Of a DNA stretch of 41,487 nucleotides, positions 33,107 through 41,487 are shown piece by piece. A program made the translations under genes and the position numbers. Origin of the DNA: an uncultured Candidatus Poseidoniales archaeon (GTDB lineage: Archaea; Thermoplasmatota; Poseidoniia; Poseidoniales; Poseidoniaceae); the NCBI GenBank assembly GCA_905182125.1, contig CAJJAV010000028.1, positions 1 through 41,487 on the forward strand. The letters run 5' to 3'. Positions within the stretch are counted from its first letter, which is position 1, and the number at the start of each line of letters is the position of its first letter. The notes under the pieces were generated by a model. It had not been told where the DNA came from and ran no database searches. It saw nothing but the letters and a program-made list of their open reading frames with translations.

Positions 33107-34270
33107 ATGGATTCAGAGGAGCGTTTCTCACGGCATTTCGTTTTGCCCGGCGTAGGGATTGAAGGGCAACAAAAGTTGTCAAATGCAAATGTTCTCGTTG
33201 TTGGCGCAGGTGGCCTTGGTAGTCCTGTGTTGCTGTACCTTGCTGCAGCAGGGGTTGGAAGAATCGGGGTGATCGATGATGATACAGTGGCCCTTTCGAA
33301 CCTCCAGCGCCAGATTATTCATTCAACCGAGCGAATCGGTCAGAAGAAAGTAACGTCAGCGGGGCAGCGACTCAATGAACTCAATGATGAGGTTGAAGTC
33401 GTTGCTTATGACACCCGGCTCACCCCAGACAATGCCTTGAGGATCATGAGTGAAGGCTGGGATCTTGTTGTTGATGGAACGGATAATATCCCAACTCGAT
33501 ACCTCGTCGACGATGTCTGTTCGTTACTTAATTTACCTTGGGTCTACGGTTCTATATATCGGTTCGAAGGGCAAGTCAGCGTTTTCAATTTCAAAGGAGG
33601 ACCAACGTATCGCGACTTGTTTACAACTGCGCCACCAGCAGGCGCAGTGCCATCGTGTTCAGAGGGTGGGGTACTTGGCGTCTTACCTGGCGTAATCGGC
33701 TCCTTACAAGCCAATGAGGTTCTGAAAATGATCCTCGGCCTCGGTGAGGTTCTCAACGGTCGTTTGCTTCTCTATGATGCTGAACAAATGCAGTTCAACA
33801 CCCTCACCTTTAGCCACGATACCACCCGTCCACCGGTGAGCGACCTCGAGGAAGTCTCGGCAATGTTTGAATCACCAGAGTGGTGTGCAGTAGCCGACCC
33901 TAAGCGTTCAATTCAAGTGGGGGGTGCCTCCGCTGATTCAACCATGTTCCAAAGCATTTCCATGGCAGACTTTATCGCTCAAAGAAATGAAGGATGGTCG
34001 CCATTCGTTCTGGACGTTCGTTCAGATCTGGAGTACAGGCAAGCCCGAGTTGCTTCCTGCGATCATCAAGTCAGCCACGAATCGGTGACTTCGAACCTCG
34101 AAGAGTTGCCAAAAGACAGGGACATCCTTCTCTACTGCAAAAGCGGTATGCGTTCTCAGACCGCAGCTATGCTTCTAATTCAAGCCGGACTCGATGGAAC
34201 CAAACTCTACAATTTAGAGGGCGGCATCCTTGGTTGGCATGCGGCTTTACCGAATGAAATCGTCAAGTGA
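33107..34270 (+). CDS. MoeB/ThiF-like adenylyltransferase with C-terminal rhodanese domain
   Basis: The protein has 387 residues. It is an E1-like enzyme that adenylates the C-terminus of a ubiquitin-like sulfur carrier (MoaD or ThiS class) and, through the rhodanese domain, can add sulfur. Nucleotide loop GAGGLGSP (33-40), DDDTVALSNLQRQ, and VPSCSEGGVLG with the conserved Cys are present. The rhodanese domain covers about 285-380 with active Cys344 in CKSGMRS. The zinc-binding Cys pairs of E. coli MoeB are not seen (YRDLF where YRCL is usual). It is close to Mocs3/Uba4 in layout. Role in molybdopterin, thiamine or tRNA thiolation cannot be fixed here. Confidence 0.9.
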   Translation: MDSEERFSRHFVLPGVGIEGQQKLSNANVLVVGAGGLGSPVLLYLAAAGVGRIGVIDDDTVALSNLQRQIIHSTERIGQKKVTSAGQRLNELNDEVEVVAYDTRLTPDNALRIMSEGWDLVVDGTDNIPTRYLVDDVCSLLNLPWVYGSIYRFEGQVSVFNFKGGPTYRDLFTTAPPAGAVPSCSEGGVLGVLPGVIGSLQANEVLKMILGLGEVLNGRLLLYDAEQMQFNTLTFSHDTTRPPVSDLEEVSAMFESPEWCAVADPKRSIQVGGASADSTMFQSISMADFIAQRNEGWSPFVLDVRSDLEYRQARVASCDHQVSHESVTSNLEELPKDRDILLYCKSGMRSQTAAMLLIQAGLDGTKLYNLEGGILGWHAALPNEIVK

Positions 34271-34381
34271 ATCTCGTTTTGGGACACGAACTCTTGTGTT
34301 TCAATCACCGTCACACCTTTCCAATGAGGGGTGAGGTTCAAGACTCCACAGCATCCCCTTGGAAAAGAAGGGAGGGAGAGC

Positions 34382-35461
34382 ATGGCCAAGGTAATCGTCG
34401 CTGATGAAAACGAAGGTCGCCGAAGTCTTCTCGCAAACACCCTCGAACGTGAAGGGTTCGAAATCACTCGGGCCGGTACACTGCGTCAGGCGGAAGGCAC
34501 GGCTTTGGCCATCATGCCAGAAGTTGTTTTGATTGACAGTGAGTGGAAGAATGGCGATGCTATCGATGCATCGCAACGGTTGATGAGCGATCCCGAATTC
34601 GCATTCAAGTGCAGAATTGTGATTCTTTCCCGCCAGACCTCTCAAGAGTATCTGAACAGCGCGGCACAGGCGGGTGTTGCTGAAGTGATGAGCAAACCGA
34701 TCGACATGTCTTCACTGATTGAACAACTTCATCGGCACACTCGTAAGCAATTTGTGGCTCCACCTGCAGAGGTCAACTCCGGAAAGGGAACAGGTGGAAC
34801 CTTCGATGTTGCCATGACCATGGGTGACAGCACCTGGGCCTTACCAATGCTCAAAGGACTTGTTGGGCCAGAAAAAATAGACAGCGGTTTCATCGATGAA
34901 ATCCTCGGCCAAATGGGCGAGGAGGGCTTGGAAGTCAATGAAGAACTCGATCCATCTGTCATGGCCTCTATGCTTCGTTTGGCGCTCAACAAACTTGTCG
35001 GAGAAGCGGATGGTTCACAATTGGGTATGCCTCAAGGTGAAGGGCAGGTTGGTGGGCCTGGGGGCCAAGCACCGTCATTTCAAGACCTCAAACGAGGTGG
35101 ATCTTTAGGTGGTGGAAGCGGTAACCTTTCTGAAATGAACCAGGGGTTCAAGTCCTCAATGGAAGACATTCTCGAGGCCCAGGCTGAAGGGCTTGCTCAG
35201 GAGGTCGAAGATGCGATGGATGAAATCCTGAGCGAAACACCTGACTTTGTAGCGATTCATGACATGGGAACGATGGTTCCAATCGATCCTGAAGTGCTTG
35301 AGATGACACGGCTTACCAACGAGTTTGTCGGAGACTTATTGTGGAACCTTGGACAACCAGGGGCCATTTCAGATCTCACCCTCATGACGCAGGTGGAAGA
35401 CGCTGCGCAGATGATCAAGGATGTACTCGATTCTTTGCCGGCTGCGGAGGAAGAGGAATGA
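34382..35461 (+). CDS. Receiver-domain protein with unknown C-terminal part
   Basis: The protein has 359 residues. Residues 1-118 are a response-regulator receiver: acidic pair Asp8/Glu9, phosphoacceptor Asp52 (VVLIDSEW), and Lys105 in SKP. A Gly-rich linker follows. The C-terminal part (about 145-359) is acidic, helical and Gly-rich in the middle, without a DNA-binding or enzymatic motif. No kinase gene is next to it. GGGAGG 8 nt before the ATG fixes the start. Its stop overlaps the next gene by 4 bp (ATGA), so the two are translationally coupled. Confidence 0.85.
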   Translation: MAKVIVADENEGRRSLLANTLEREGFEITRAGTLRQAEGTALAIMPEVVLIDSEWKNGDAIDASQRLMSDPEFAFKCRIVILSRQTSQEYLNSAAQAGVAEVMSKPIDMSSLIEQLHRHTRKQFVAPPAEVNSGKGTGGTFDVAMTMGDSTWALPMLKGLVGPEKIDSGFIDEILGQMGEEGLEVNEELDPSVMASMLRLALNKLVGEADGSQLGMPQGEGQVGGPGGQAPSFQDLKRGGSLGGGSGNLSEMNQGFKSSMEDILEAQAEGLAQEVEDAMDEILSETPDFVAIHDMGTMVPIDPEVLEMTRLTNEFVGDLLWNLGQPGAISDLTLMTQVEDAAQMIKDVLDSLPAAEEEE

Positions 35462-36243
35462 AACGTCTCGGAAGCATTCCAAAACCTGCTGAAATGCAAT
35501 TGATTGATGGTCGAATGAACCTTCAACAAATGCGAGAAAATCAACCGAAACTCTACCGCTGGCGCGCTCTTTTTGGAGCCTTAATGCTGTTTGCATGCGC
35601 AGCAGCAGGCTACTTTTTGTTTCGCGATGCTCAAGCCATCATCACTTGGTTTGAGGATGTTGGCCCGACCGGACCACTCCTCTATGCACTGGCCGTTGCT
35701 CTCGGCATCGTTTTGTTGATCCCTTCACCCCTCCTCAAGGTTGCAGCGGGGGCGATTTTTCCTTTTTGGATCGCTACACTGGTGAATTATGCTGCATCGA
35801 TGATTGGGGGGCTGCTCGCTTTCCTTTTGGGTCGATGGTTATTCAGGGACATGATTCAAGCCTCAATTTCAGGCGATGAGAAAATGAAACGCATTGAAAC
35901 AGCCCTTGCAGAAGATGCAATGCGAATTTCAATTCTGGTTCGCCTGTCACCTCTTATTCCAGATGAATGGCTCAACTACATCATGTCTGCAGGACCAGTT
36001 TCCCTTCGTGTGTTCGTACTTTCCAATGCTTCGAGCATCATCTATTCCCTGGCCTATGCCTACTATGGGCACGCTCTGGGCAGTTTGGCCCTCAATCGAA
36101 ACGCTTTGGAGGGCGTTCAAACCTCAACAACTGGCAGTGCCATGCTGCTTTTTGGTCTCCTCGCCTCCATCCTCGCCACCGTTTTTGTCACACGCGCATC
36201 AATGCGGGCCTTAGGCGGCGCTATGGGCGATTCAAGCGAGTGA
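35458..36243 (+). CDS. DedA/TVP38-like (SNARE-associated) membrane protein
   Basis: The protein has 261 residues with about six membrane helices. The family core is visible: GAIFPFWIATLVNYAAS, AFLLGRWLFRD and RLSPLIPDEWLNYIMS. Proteins of this class act in membrane homeostasis and as lipid scramblases or flippases, including undecaprenyl-phosphate transporters in bacteria; the substrate here is unknown. The ATG overlaps the preceding receiver gene's stop by 4 bp, so regulation by the receiver protein is suggested. Confidence 0.88.
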   Translation: MKRLGSIPKPAEMQLIDGRMNLQQMRENQPKLYRWRALFGALMLFACAAAGYFLFRDAQAIITWFEDVGPTGPLLYALAVALGIVLLIPSPLLKVAAGAIFPFWIATLVNYAASMIGGLLAFLLGRWLFRDMIQASISGDEKMKRIETALAEDAMRISILVRLSPLIPDEWLNYIMSAGPVSLRVFVLSNASSIIYSLAYAYYGHALGSLALNRNALEGVQTSTTGSAMLLFGLLASILATVFVTRASMRALGGAMGDSSE

Positions 36244-36307
36244 TGCATCTCAAATCACCAATTCAATCGCCCGCTGGTTTTGTATTTGGGTGACGTTTGG
36301 CCAAACC

Positions 36308-38911
36308 ATGGGCCAAGGCGACTTACCGGTAATTCACGGTTCAGACTGGAGGGCAAGCGCACCGCTGAAGTTCACTCAGCCTCTGCTCGCAGATGCTGCG
36401 CGTCGTGAAGTTCTCCGATTCATCGCTCAACGTCACGATGGTCACTTGTTTTTGGCAGCCAATGTCTGGGATGTGCTGGTCGAGAATGAACCTTCTCAGT
36501 TTGAAGGCGAAGCTTGGCACACGTTTACACAACGGTTTATCGAAGCAGTTCATCGAGGGTTGATGGCGCAAATCAAGGCCAAAATGGATCAAGATGAATC
36601 CGTGGAAGTGATCCCTCGTCGCAGCATGAATGAGTTCCTCGACCGACGCAATCAGCACTTCTTGATCGACTTGCGGCTCACCTTCCGACGGCTCGCTCAT
36701 TACATGGCAGTTCGCATTGGTCAACGCTTGGAATGGCAGCGCATGATGAGCCGCACTCGTATGCTTGACGCCCAATTAAAAATAATTCACACCGACGGAA
36801 TGCTGACACCAGATGGGTCTAAATTTGGCGGTAAAGGCTTCCGCTCGACTTGGCAAGAAGGCGTTGTTGCCGTGGCTACAGCCCTCAATCGCCAACCCGA
36901 TGCACCTCGAGACGCTCGACCTGGCAAAGGCTACGATGGTGATTTAATCGCCCCAATGATTCGAGATATTGGTCTTGGCCTTGCGATGGGCGACACGCCT
37001 CTTGACGTGATGGCAGCGAATTTAGGCAAAGCCGGTTCCAACCAAAACGGAGGCTTCGATCATGCTGGCGGGCGTGACCTTCACGTTGGTGCATGGCACG
37101 TTGGTGTGCTTCCTCCAACCGCCCCACTACCGATTGCAAGCGTCACCATGACAGGGCTTGCCTTCGCTGCTTGGAGGCAAAAAATTGACCGTTTCCATGT
37201 GGCTTGTATCGGCGAAGGTGCCTCTTCTTCGGGAGAGTTTTGGGAGGCAATGAACCTTGCAGGTGCACGAGGTCTTCCGATTTGCTACATCTTACAAAAC
37301 AATCAAATTGCTCTTGACACACCTCCAGCAAAGCAATCCGGCGTCGAAGTTTGGGCTGACAAAGCTGTGGCTATGGGCTTCCCTGCATGGACGATTGACG
37401 GGTCAGACCCTGCTGCTTGGCACGCCAGCGCTGCAGTGGCGCGTGAATTTGCCATGGAAGGCGGCGGACCGACCCTCATTCATGTTGAAACCATGCGCGG
37501 TTGCGGCCATGCTCACCATCACGACGATCTCTATCTTGGCAACGCATCAGGAACGCCCCCTGGATATGTTGACCGTGACCTTCTTGCGTACTGGGAGGCA
37601 AAAGATCCCTTGCCAACTCACCGCCAACTGCTGTTGGATTTGGGCGTCGATGAAGTTGCGCTCACCAACATGGAAGAAGAAGAGCAAACCCTCGTCGATC
37701 AGGCTATGATCGACGTCACACAGATGGCTTGGCCAGAACCTTCCACGGTCATCAAAGGGGTGACAACGCTCAATGATGCAGAAACACATCACGATCGTTT
37801 TGCTCGCCTCCAATCGCCTTCCCAAGGTTCGGATGAACCATCTCCTTTGGATGTGGGGGAAACAACGCTCGAATACGCAGAAAGCGGTGGTTGGACGTAT
37901 GCTCGCGCGATCCAACAAGCCATGGCAGATGTTGCTACTCGACACGGCGACCAGTGCGTCTTCATTGGTGAAGACATGGAAGTTGCAGGTGCTTTTGGGA
38001 TGAACATGGCGTTGAAGAACGCAGGACACAGCGATAAACTCGTTGACATGCCGCTTTGTGAAGCGGTGATTGTTCACACCGGAACCGGGGCTGCTCTTTC
38101 TGGCATGCGTCCGATGGTCGAAATCCAATTTGGTGGCTTTGCAGCCCTCGCCTACAACGCTCTGATCAACAATGCAGCAATGCTGCGATGGCGTTGGGGT
38201 GCTGATTGTCCAATGACCATCCGGGTCCCGCTTGGCGCTAAAACTCGCTCAGGGCCGTTCCATGCGAACATGATTGAATCCTGGTTTGCCAACGACCCTG
38301 GAATGATTGTGATCGCTCCTGGTACGCCTCAGGACGCTTACGACCTTCTGATGGAAGGAGCAGAACTCAACGATCCCGTCATCATGCTCGAACACATCGG
38401 TCTGTATGGCTTGGGTGGAGGGTTGACCGGTTGGGGCCAAAACATCAATCAAAAGGTCGACACTGCTCCAGTAAAGCAGGCAATCGAAGACAACCAACGG
38501 TACAAGTTGGGCAAAGCAGCAGTCATTCGCGGAGGACGTGACATCACCCTCGTAACATGGGGCGCTATGGTCCACGTGGCAAAGCAAGCAGCAGATGCGC
38601 TCGCCGAGGAAGGTGTCGAGGTTGAGATCATCGATTTGCGCACCTTACTTCCGTTTGATGCTCAGACATGCATTGATTCTGTGATCCGCACCGGTCGTCT
38701 TGTAATTTTGCAAGAAGGGCAATGGTGCGGCGGTTTAGGTCACACAGTTCAGAGCCGAATTTTGGAATCTTGCTTCTATGCACTCGAGGCTGCACCAGTT
38801 GTGATCGGCGCACTTGACACACCGGTTCCATTCTCACCTCCACTGGAAGACTTCACCGTGCCCTCGACGGATCACGTCATTGAAGTCGTCCGGTTTACGG
38901 CTCAGTCTTGA
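36308..38911 (+). CDS. Fused 2-oxoacid dehydrogenase E1, alpha and beta in one chain
   Basis: The protein has 867 residues. It is the TPP-dependent decarboxylase of a pyruvate or branched-chain 2-oxoacid dehydrogenase complex. The alpha part shows GEGASSSGEFWEAMNLAG (about 302 on) with the second half of the TPP site, QNNQIALDTP, near 332. The beta part starts near 525 and shows VFIGEDMEVAGAFG, GMRPMVEIQFGGFA, and EEGVEVEIIDLRTLLPFD. An extra about 150 residues precede the alpha core. Alpha and beta are usually separate chains in branched-chain-type complexes. E2 and E3 genes are not in this window. Substrate preference is not decided by sequence. Confidence 0.9.
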   Translation: MGQGDLPVIHGSDWRASAPLKFTQPLLADAARREVLRFIAQRHDGHLFLAANVWDVLVENEPSQFEGEAWHTFTQRFIEAVHRGLMAQIKAKMDQDESVEVIPRRSMNEFLDRRNQHFLIDLRLTFRRLAHYMAVRIGQRLEWQRMMSRTRMLDAQLKIIHTDGMLTPDGSKFGGKGFRSTWQEGVVAVATALNRQPDAPRDARPGKGYDGDLIAPMIRDIGLGLAMGDTPLDVMAANLGKAGSNQNGGFDHAGGRDLHVGAWHVGVLPPTAPLPIASVTMTGLAFAAWRQKIDRFHVACIGEGASSSGEFWEAMNLAGARGLPICYILQNNQIALDTPPAKQSGVEVWADKAVAMGFPAWTIDGSDPAAWHASAAVAREFAMEGGGPTLIHVETMRGCGHAHHHDDLYLGNASGTPPGYVDRDLLAYWEAKDPLPTHRQLLLDLGVDEVALTNMEEEEQTLVDQAMIDVTQMAWPEPSTVIKGVTTLNDAETHHDRFARLQSPSQGSDEPSPLDVGETTLEYAESGGWTYARAIQQAMADVATRHGDQCVFIGEDMEVAGAFGMNMALKNAGHSDKLVDMPLCEAVIVHTGTGAALSGMRPMVEIQFGGFAALAYNALINNAAMLRWRWGADCPMTIRVPLGAKTRSGPFHANMIESWFANDPGMIVIAPGTPQDAYDLLMEGAELNDPVIMLEHIGLYGLGGGLTGWGQNINQKVDTAPVKQAIEDNQRYKLGKAAVIRGGRDITLVTWGAMVHVAKQAADALAEEGVEVEIIDLRTLLPFDAQTCIDSVIRTGRLVILQEGQWCGGLGHTVQSRILESCFYALEAAPVVIGALDTPVPFSPPLEDFTVPSTDHVIEVVRFTAQS

Positions 38912-39525
38912 GGCTTTGTCGATGCTTGAAGTCGAACAAAAATTTCGGCTGCAATCAGGGCACCAATGATGGTTGTGACCCAATAGAAGGGGAGGCTGGA
39001 ATAGAGCCCCTGGACCATGTTTGGTCCAAAGGTTCGAGCAGGATTCATCGAGGCTCCGGTCAATGGTCCAAACAGGTAGGCCAACAAAGCAACGGTGGCA
39101 CCGACAAAAAAAGCAATCGAAACATGCGTTTCGGATTTCACCACAATCCAATAGATGGAAGCCATGAGTGCGAAGGTAATGAACACCTCAATGCCGGCCC
39201 CCATTGCACGACTTACGTCAGGTGCAAGTTCAGTTGGTCCGACTCCTTTGAGCATCCATGCTGCAGCGAAGGCTCCGGCAAGTTGAGCGGCGATGTAAGG
39301 CAGAAGAGCTTGCTTTTCGAGGTGCCCGCTTCGAGCAAAGGCAATGCTCACGGCTGGATTGATGTGGGCACCGCTGATCGGTTGAAACACTAAGATTGCA
39401 AGTGTGACAGCGGCCCCAAATGCACACGAGATTACCCATCCAGGTGCTCCAATGGCAATGCTTCCACAGCCCACGCCAACCATGAACCATGTGCCGATGA
39501 ACTCGGCAAGGAGACGGCGCAACAT
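38902..39525 (-). CDS. Aquaporin/MIP-family channel
   Basis: The protein has 207 residues and about six membrane helices. The two NPA loops are SGAHINPAVS (Asn56) and TGASMNPART (Asn161), with the selectivity Arg164. By alignment with E. coli AqpZ the other filter positions are Phe36, Ala149 (His in water-selective channels) and Ala158, a wider and more hydrophobic pore. It may therefore pass glycerol or another small neutral solute; this is an inference. The ATG at 39525 is preferred over a TTG at 39564. The 3' end overlaps the convergent E1 gene by 10 bp. Confidence 0.92.
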   Translation of the reverse strand: MLRRLLAEFIGTWFMVGVGCGSIAIGAPGWVISCAFGAAVTLAILVFQPISGAHINPAVSIAFARSGHLEKQALLPYIAAQLAGAFAAAWMLKGVGPTELAPDVSRAMGAGIEVFITFALMASIYWIVVKSETHVSIAFFVGATVALLAYLFGPLTGASMNPARTFGPNMVQGLYSSLPFYWVTTIIGALIAAEIFVRLQASTKPQD

Positions 39526-39625
39526 AATCGGGGGGCGGTGACCACAGATTATGTGTCTTTTCAATCGACCTTTTGCACCCCCCGTTCAACATAATGGTGA
39601 AGAAGGTGGTTGCGTACGCAGGCGC

Positions 39626-40756
39626 ATGGAGTCCAATGAGAAAGTGATGGGGATTCCACAACTTGTCCATTTCCAGACCGTCATCACCACAGGGGCGCTC
39701 TTTCTTGGACTCATGGCGGTCAAACTGATTTCAACTGAAGTAAGCGTGAACAACATCGCAGTCATGGTTGTCATTGTCCTTCTTGCCCTTTTCCTTCTGA
39801 TTTTCTCAGCTGACTTCTTTATTGAAGGGGCAAAAGGGCTTGCACGCAGGGTGGGTTTGCCCGAGGTTGTCATCGGACTCACGATCGTCTCGATTGGAAC
39901 TTCGTTACCTGAGATTCTCATCTCTGCCTCATCAGCAACAAAGATAGCAACGACACCGGGTTTTGCTGACACAGCCATCGGCAACATCCTCGGTTCTGTA
40001 TTGGTCCAGATCACGCTCATCATGGGCATTGTCGTGGTCAATAAGGGCTTGAAAATTAGGGAGTCTTGGTTGAAGCGGGACGGGCAGATCATGCTTCTTT
40101 CCGTTCTTATTCTCAGTCTCTTCCTGATCACGGAGGGAACACTCCAGCAATGGGAAGCCGGAATTTTAGTGTCCCTGTATGTGGTGTACATCACTTGGCT
40201 GCTAACCAACCGAAAGGAAATTCAAAAAGAAGAAATGCAAGGTATGGAACCAACTGAAGTTCACGGCACGTCATGGAGCACTGCGGCTTACTTCATCATG
40301 GTGGTTGCCGGTCTTACATTTGCAGTCTATGCAGCAGATCAGTTGATTCAAAACGTTGAATCAATTGCAACTGAACTTGAAGTGCCTGATGCCATCATCA
40401 GCACAATTTTACTCGGAATTGGTACCTCATTGCCCGAACTGACCATCGCTCTTATGGCTGCAAAACGAAGCCAAGGTGTTGCGATTGGGACCTTGATTGG
40501 TTCAAACATCACCGACCCCCTGCTCTCCATTGGAATCGCAGGATTGATTGCACCGCTTGCAATCACTCCAGCAGGTTACGATTTGATCGTTTACATCATC
40601 ATACCATTCACCATCATTGGCTGCTTCTCTGCCTTGCTGATGATGCGAACCTCCTATGAGTTCAAGAAATGGGAAGGATGGGTCATGATTGCCATCTATT
40701 GTTTGTTCCTCCTCACCCTCGAAGCGCATCGTCGAGCGTTGTTTACCATTGGTTGA
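39626..40756 (+). CDS. Ca2+/cation exchanger, CaCA family (YrbG-like)
   Basis: The protein has 376 residues and about ten membrane helices in two homologous halves. The alpha repeats that form the ion site are GTSLPEILISASSA in the first half and GIGTSLPELTIALMA in the second. Each half also has a TAIGNILGSV or GTLIGSNITDP segment. It would move Ca2+ or another cation against Na+ or H+. The start is uncertain: ATG 39626 or ATG 39647 (GAGAAAGTG upstream). The divergent aquaporin gene starts 100 bp away. Confidence 0.92.
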   Translation: MESNEKVMGIPQLVHFQTVITTGALFLGLMAVKLISTEVSVNNIAVMVVIVLLALFLLIFSADFFIEGAKGLARRVGLPEVVIGLTIVSIGTSLPEILISASSATKIATTPGFADTAIGNILGSVLVQITLIMGIVVVNKGLKIRESWLKRDGQIMLLSVLILSLFLITEGTLQQWEAGILVSLYVVYITWLLTNRKEIQKEEMQGMEPTEVHGTSWSTAAYFIMVVAGLTFAVYAADQLIQNVESIATELEVPDAIISTILLGIGTSLPELTIALMAAKRSQGVAIGTLIGSNITDPLLSIGIAGLIAPLAITPAGYDLIVYIIIPFTIIGCFSALLMMRTSYEFKKWEGWVMIAIYCLFLLTLEAHRRALFTIG

Positions 40757-40767
40757 ATCAATGGAGA

Positions 40768-40776
40768 CATAAAGGG
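40768..40776 (+). promoter_or_regulatory. TATA-like element of the acyl-CoA dehydrogenase gene
   Basis: ACATAAAGG lies about 23-26 bp before the ATG at 40795, which fits a leaderless archaeal transcript. The string is weak, but it is the only A/T-rich patch in this short gap. Confidence 0.35.
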
Positions 40777-40794
40777 CGGCCTCCTCCCGTTGGT

Positions 40795-41487
40795 ATGGTC
40801 AACTTCCAACTTGATGAAATGCAAGAGATGTTGAAAGAACTGGCCCATGAATTCGCCGTCGATGAAATCAGACCCAAAGCAGAACATTGGGATGCAACGT
40901 CGACCTACCCCAAGGAAACCATCCTTGCAGCCCACGAAATGGGTCTTTTGAACCTCCACATTCCAGAAACCTACGGAGGCCCAGGTCTTGGCTCGATGGA
41001 AGAGGTTCTTGTCAATGAAGAACTGGCTTGGGGCGACCCTGGTTTTGCTACGGCTGCCTATGCCACCGCTCTTGCATGCGCACCAATCATCACCGGAGCG
41101 ACAGATGACCAGAAAGAAATCTGGCTTCGAAAGGTCGCTGAAGATGGAGCCCTCGCTTCGTATGCCGTGACTGAACCGGGTGCAGGTTCTGATGTCGCAG
41201 CTTGCAAAACAAGCGCTGTATCTGACGGTGATGACTACATCATCAATGGTTCCAAAATGTGGATCACAGGAGCAGGGCACGCAGACTTTTTCTTCGTGCT
41301 TGCAAAGACCGACATGGATGCAGGGTATCGCGGTATGTCGGGATTCATTGTCGAGAAAGACGCTGTCGGCTTTAGCCTTGGCAAGAAGGAGATCAACATG
41401 GGTCAACGATGCTCGGACACCCGTTCCATCACCTTCGATGATGTTCGAGTCCCAGCATCGCATTTGATCGGCGGTTCTGAATCAGGT
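40795..41487 (+). CDS. Acyl-CoA dehydrogenase, C-terminal part beyond the window
   Basis: 231 codons are open to the right edge. The family usually has about 380 residues, so the C-terminal helical domain with the base Glu is cut off. The N-terminal helical domain (FQLDEMQEMLKELAHEFAVDE), IPETYGGPG, the FAD-binding YAVTEPGAGSD motif and the WITGAGHADFFFVLAKT beta domain are seen. It oxidises acyl-CoA to enoyl-CoA with electron transfer to ETF; the chain length cannot be read here. Flavin supply by the rib operon at 29348-31569 fits. Confidence 0.95.
   Translation, partial: MVNFQLDEMQEMLKELAHEFAVDEIRPKAEHWDATSTYPKETILAAHEMGLLNLHIPETYGGPGLGSMEEVLVNEELAWGDPGFATAAYATALACAPIITGATDDQKEIWLRKVAEDGALASYAVTEPGAGSDVAACKTSAVSDGDDYIINGSKMWITGAGHADFFFVLAKTDMDAGYRGMSGFIVEKDAVGFSLGKKEINMGQRCSDTRSITFDDVRVPASHLIGGSESG

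Noticed and set aside
40696-41463. 255-codon minus-strand frame
   Set aside because: Antisense to the clear acyl-CoA dehydrogenase; its protein has no recognisable feature.

Overview
The window looks like a stretch of chromosome from an uncultured marine planktonic euryarchaeon, most likely Marine Group II (Candidatus Poseidoniales). This placement is inferred from gene content, not from a marker tree. Archaeal signs are an H/ACA RNP protein Gar1, an archaeal-type FAD synthetase (RibL), fused 2-oxoacid:ferredoxin oxidoreductase subunits, TATA-like elements about 25-30 bp before several start codons, and very long secreted proteins with a C-terminal membrane anchor. Mixed in are bacterial-type genes (GpsA, two-domain riboflavin synthase, aconitase A, E1 dehydrogenase), a mixture typical of this group. 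Coding density is high: the longest gap without a firm gene is about 240 bp (17868-18110). There is no CRISPR array, insertion sequence or prophage.

Layout. 1-1904 (-): 5' part of a secreted EF-hand protein running off the left edge. 2042-2117: tRNA-Gln(CUG). 2167-2487: glutaredoxin. 2475-6272 (-): korA-korB operon plus a membrane-anchored DUF2135-like protein. 6452-11040 (+): membrane-anchored cyclophilin, aconitase and an unknown protein. 11187-17867 (+): a 2226-residue surface protein with FG-GAP-like repeats, an amidotransferase-like domain, a membrane anchor and a cytosolic tail with two QGY modules. 18111-24738 (-): ABC ATPase and permease, a surface protein, a Gar1/RanBP2 zinc-finger/RGG fusion and a TPR membrane protein. 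24830-26598 (+): an unknown membrane protein and a broken PhnE-type permease. 26602-29201 (-): a small winged-helix-like protein, GpsA and an endonuclease IV-like protein. 29348-31569 (+): flavin operon ribB-ribL-ribE-ribH. 31701-36243 (+): thioredoxin reductase, DUF4190 protein, MoeB-rhodanese, and a receiver-domain protein overlapping a DedA/TVP38-like gene. 36308-38911 (+): fused E1 alpha-beta dehydrogenase. 38902-39525 (-): aquaporin-family channel. 39626-40756 (+): Ca2+/cation exchanger. 40795-right edge (+): acyl-CoA dehydrogenase.

Together the metabolic genes fit an aerobic heterotroph oxidising amino and fatty acids: acyl-CoA dehydrogenase and the E1 component feed acyl-CoA, while aconitase and KorAB belong to the TCA cycle. 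The flavin operon supplies cofactors for flavoenzymes such as TrxB and the acyl-CoA dehydrogenase. The most unusual locus is the Gar1 fusion at 19172-20770. It joins a Gar1 core, four RanBP2-type zinc fingers and a long Arg/Gly/Asp repeat tail encoded by a nearly perfect 45-bp tandem array. This layout resembles eukaryotic nucleolar and FET-type RNA-binding proteins more than the usual small archaeal Gar1.
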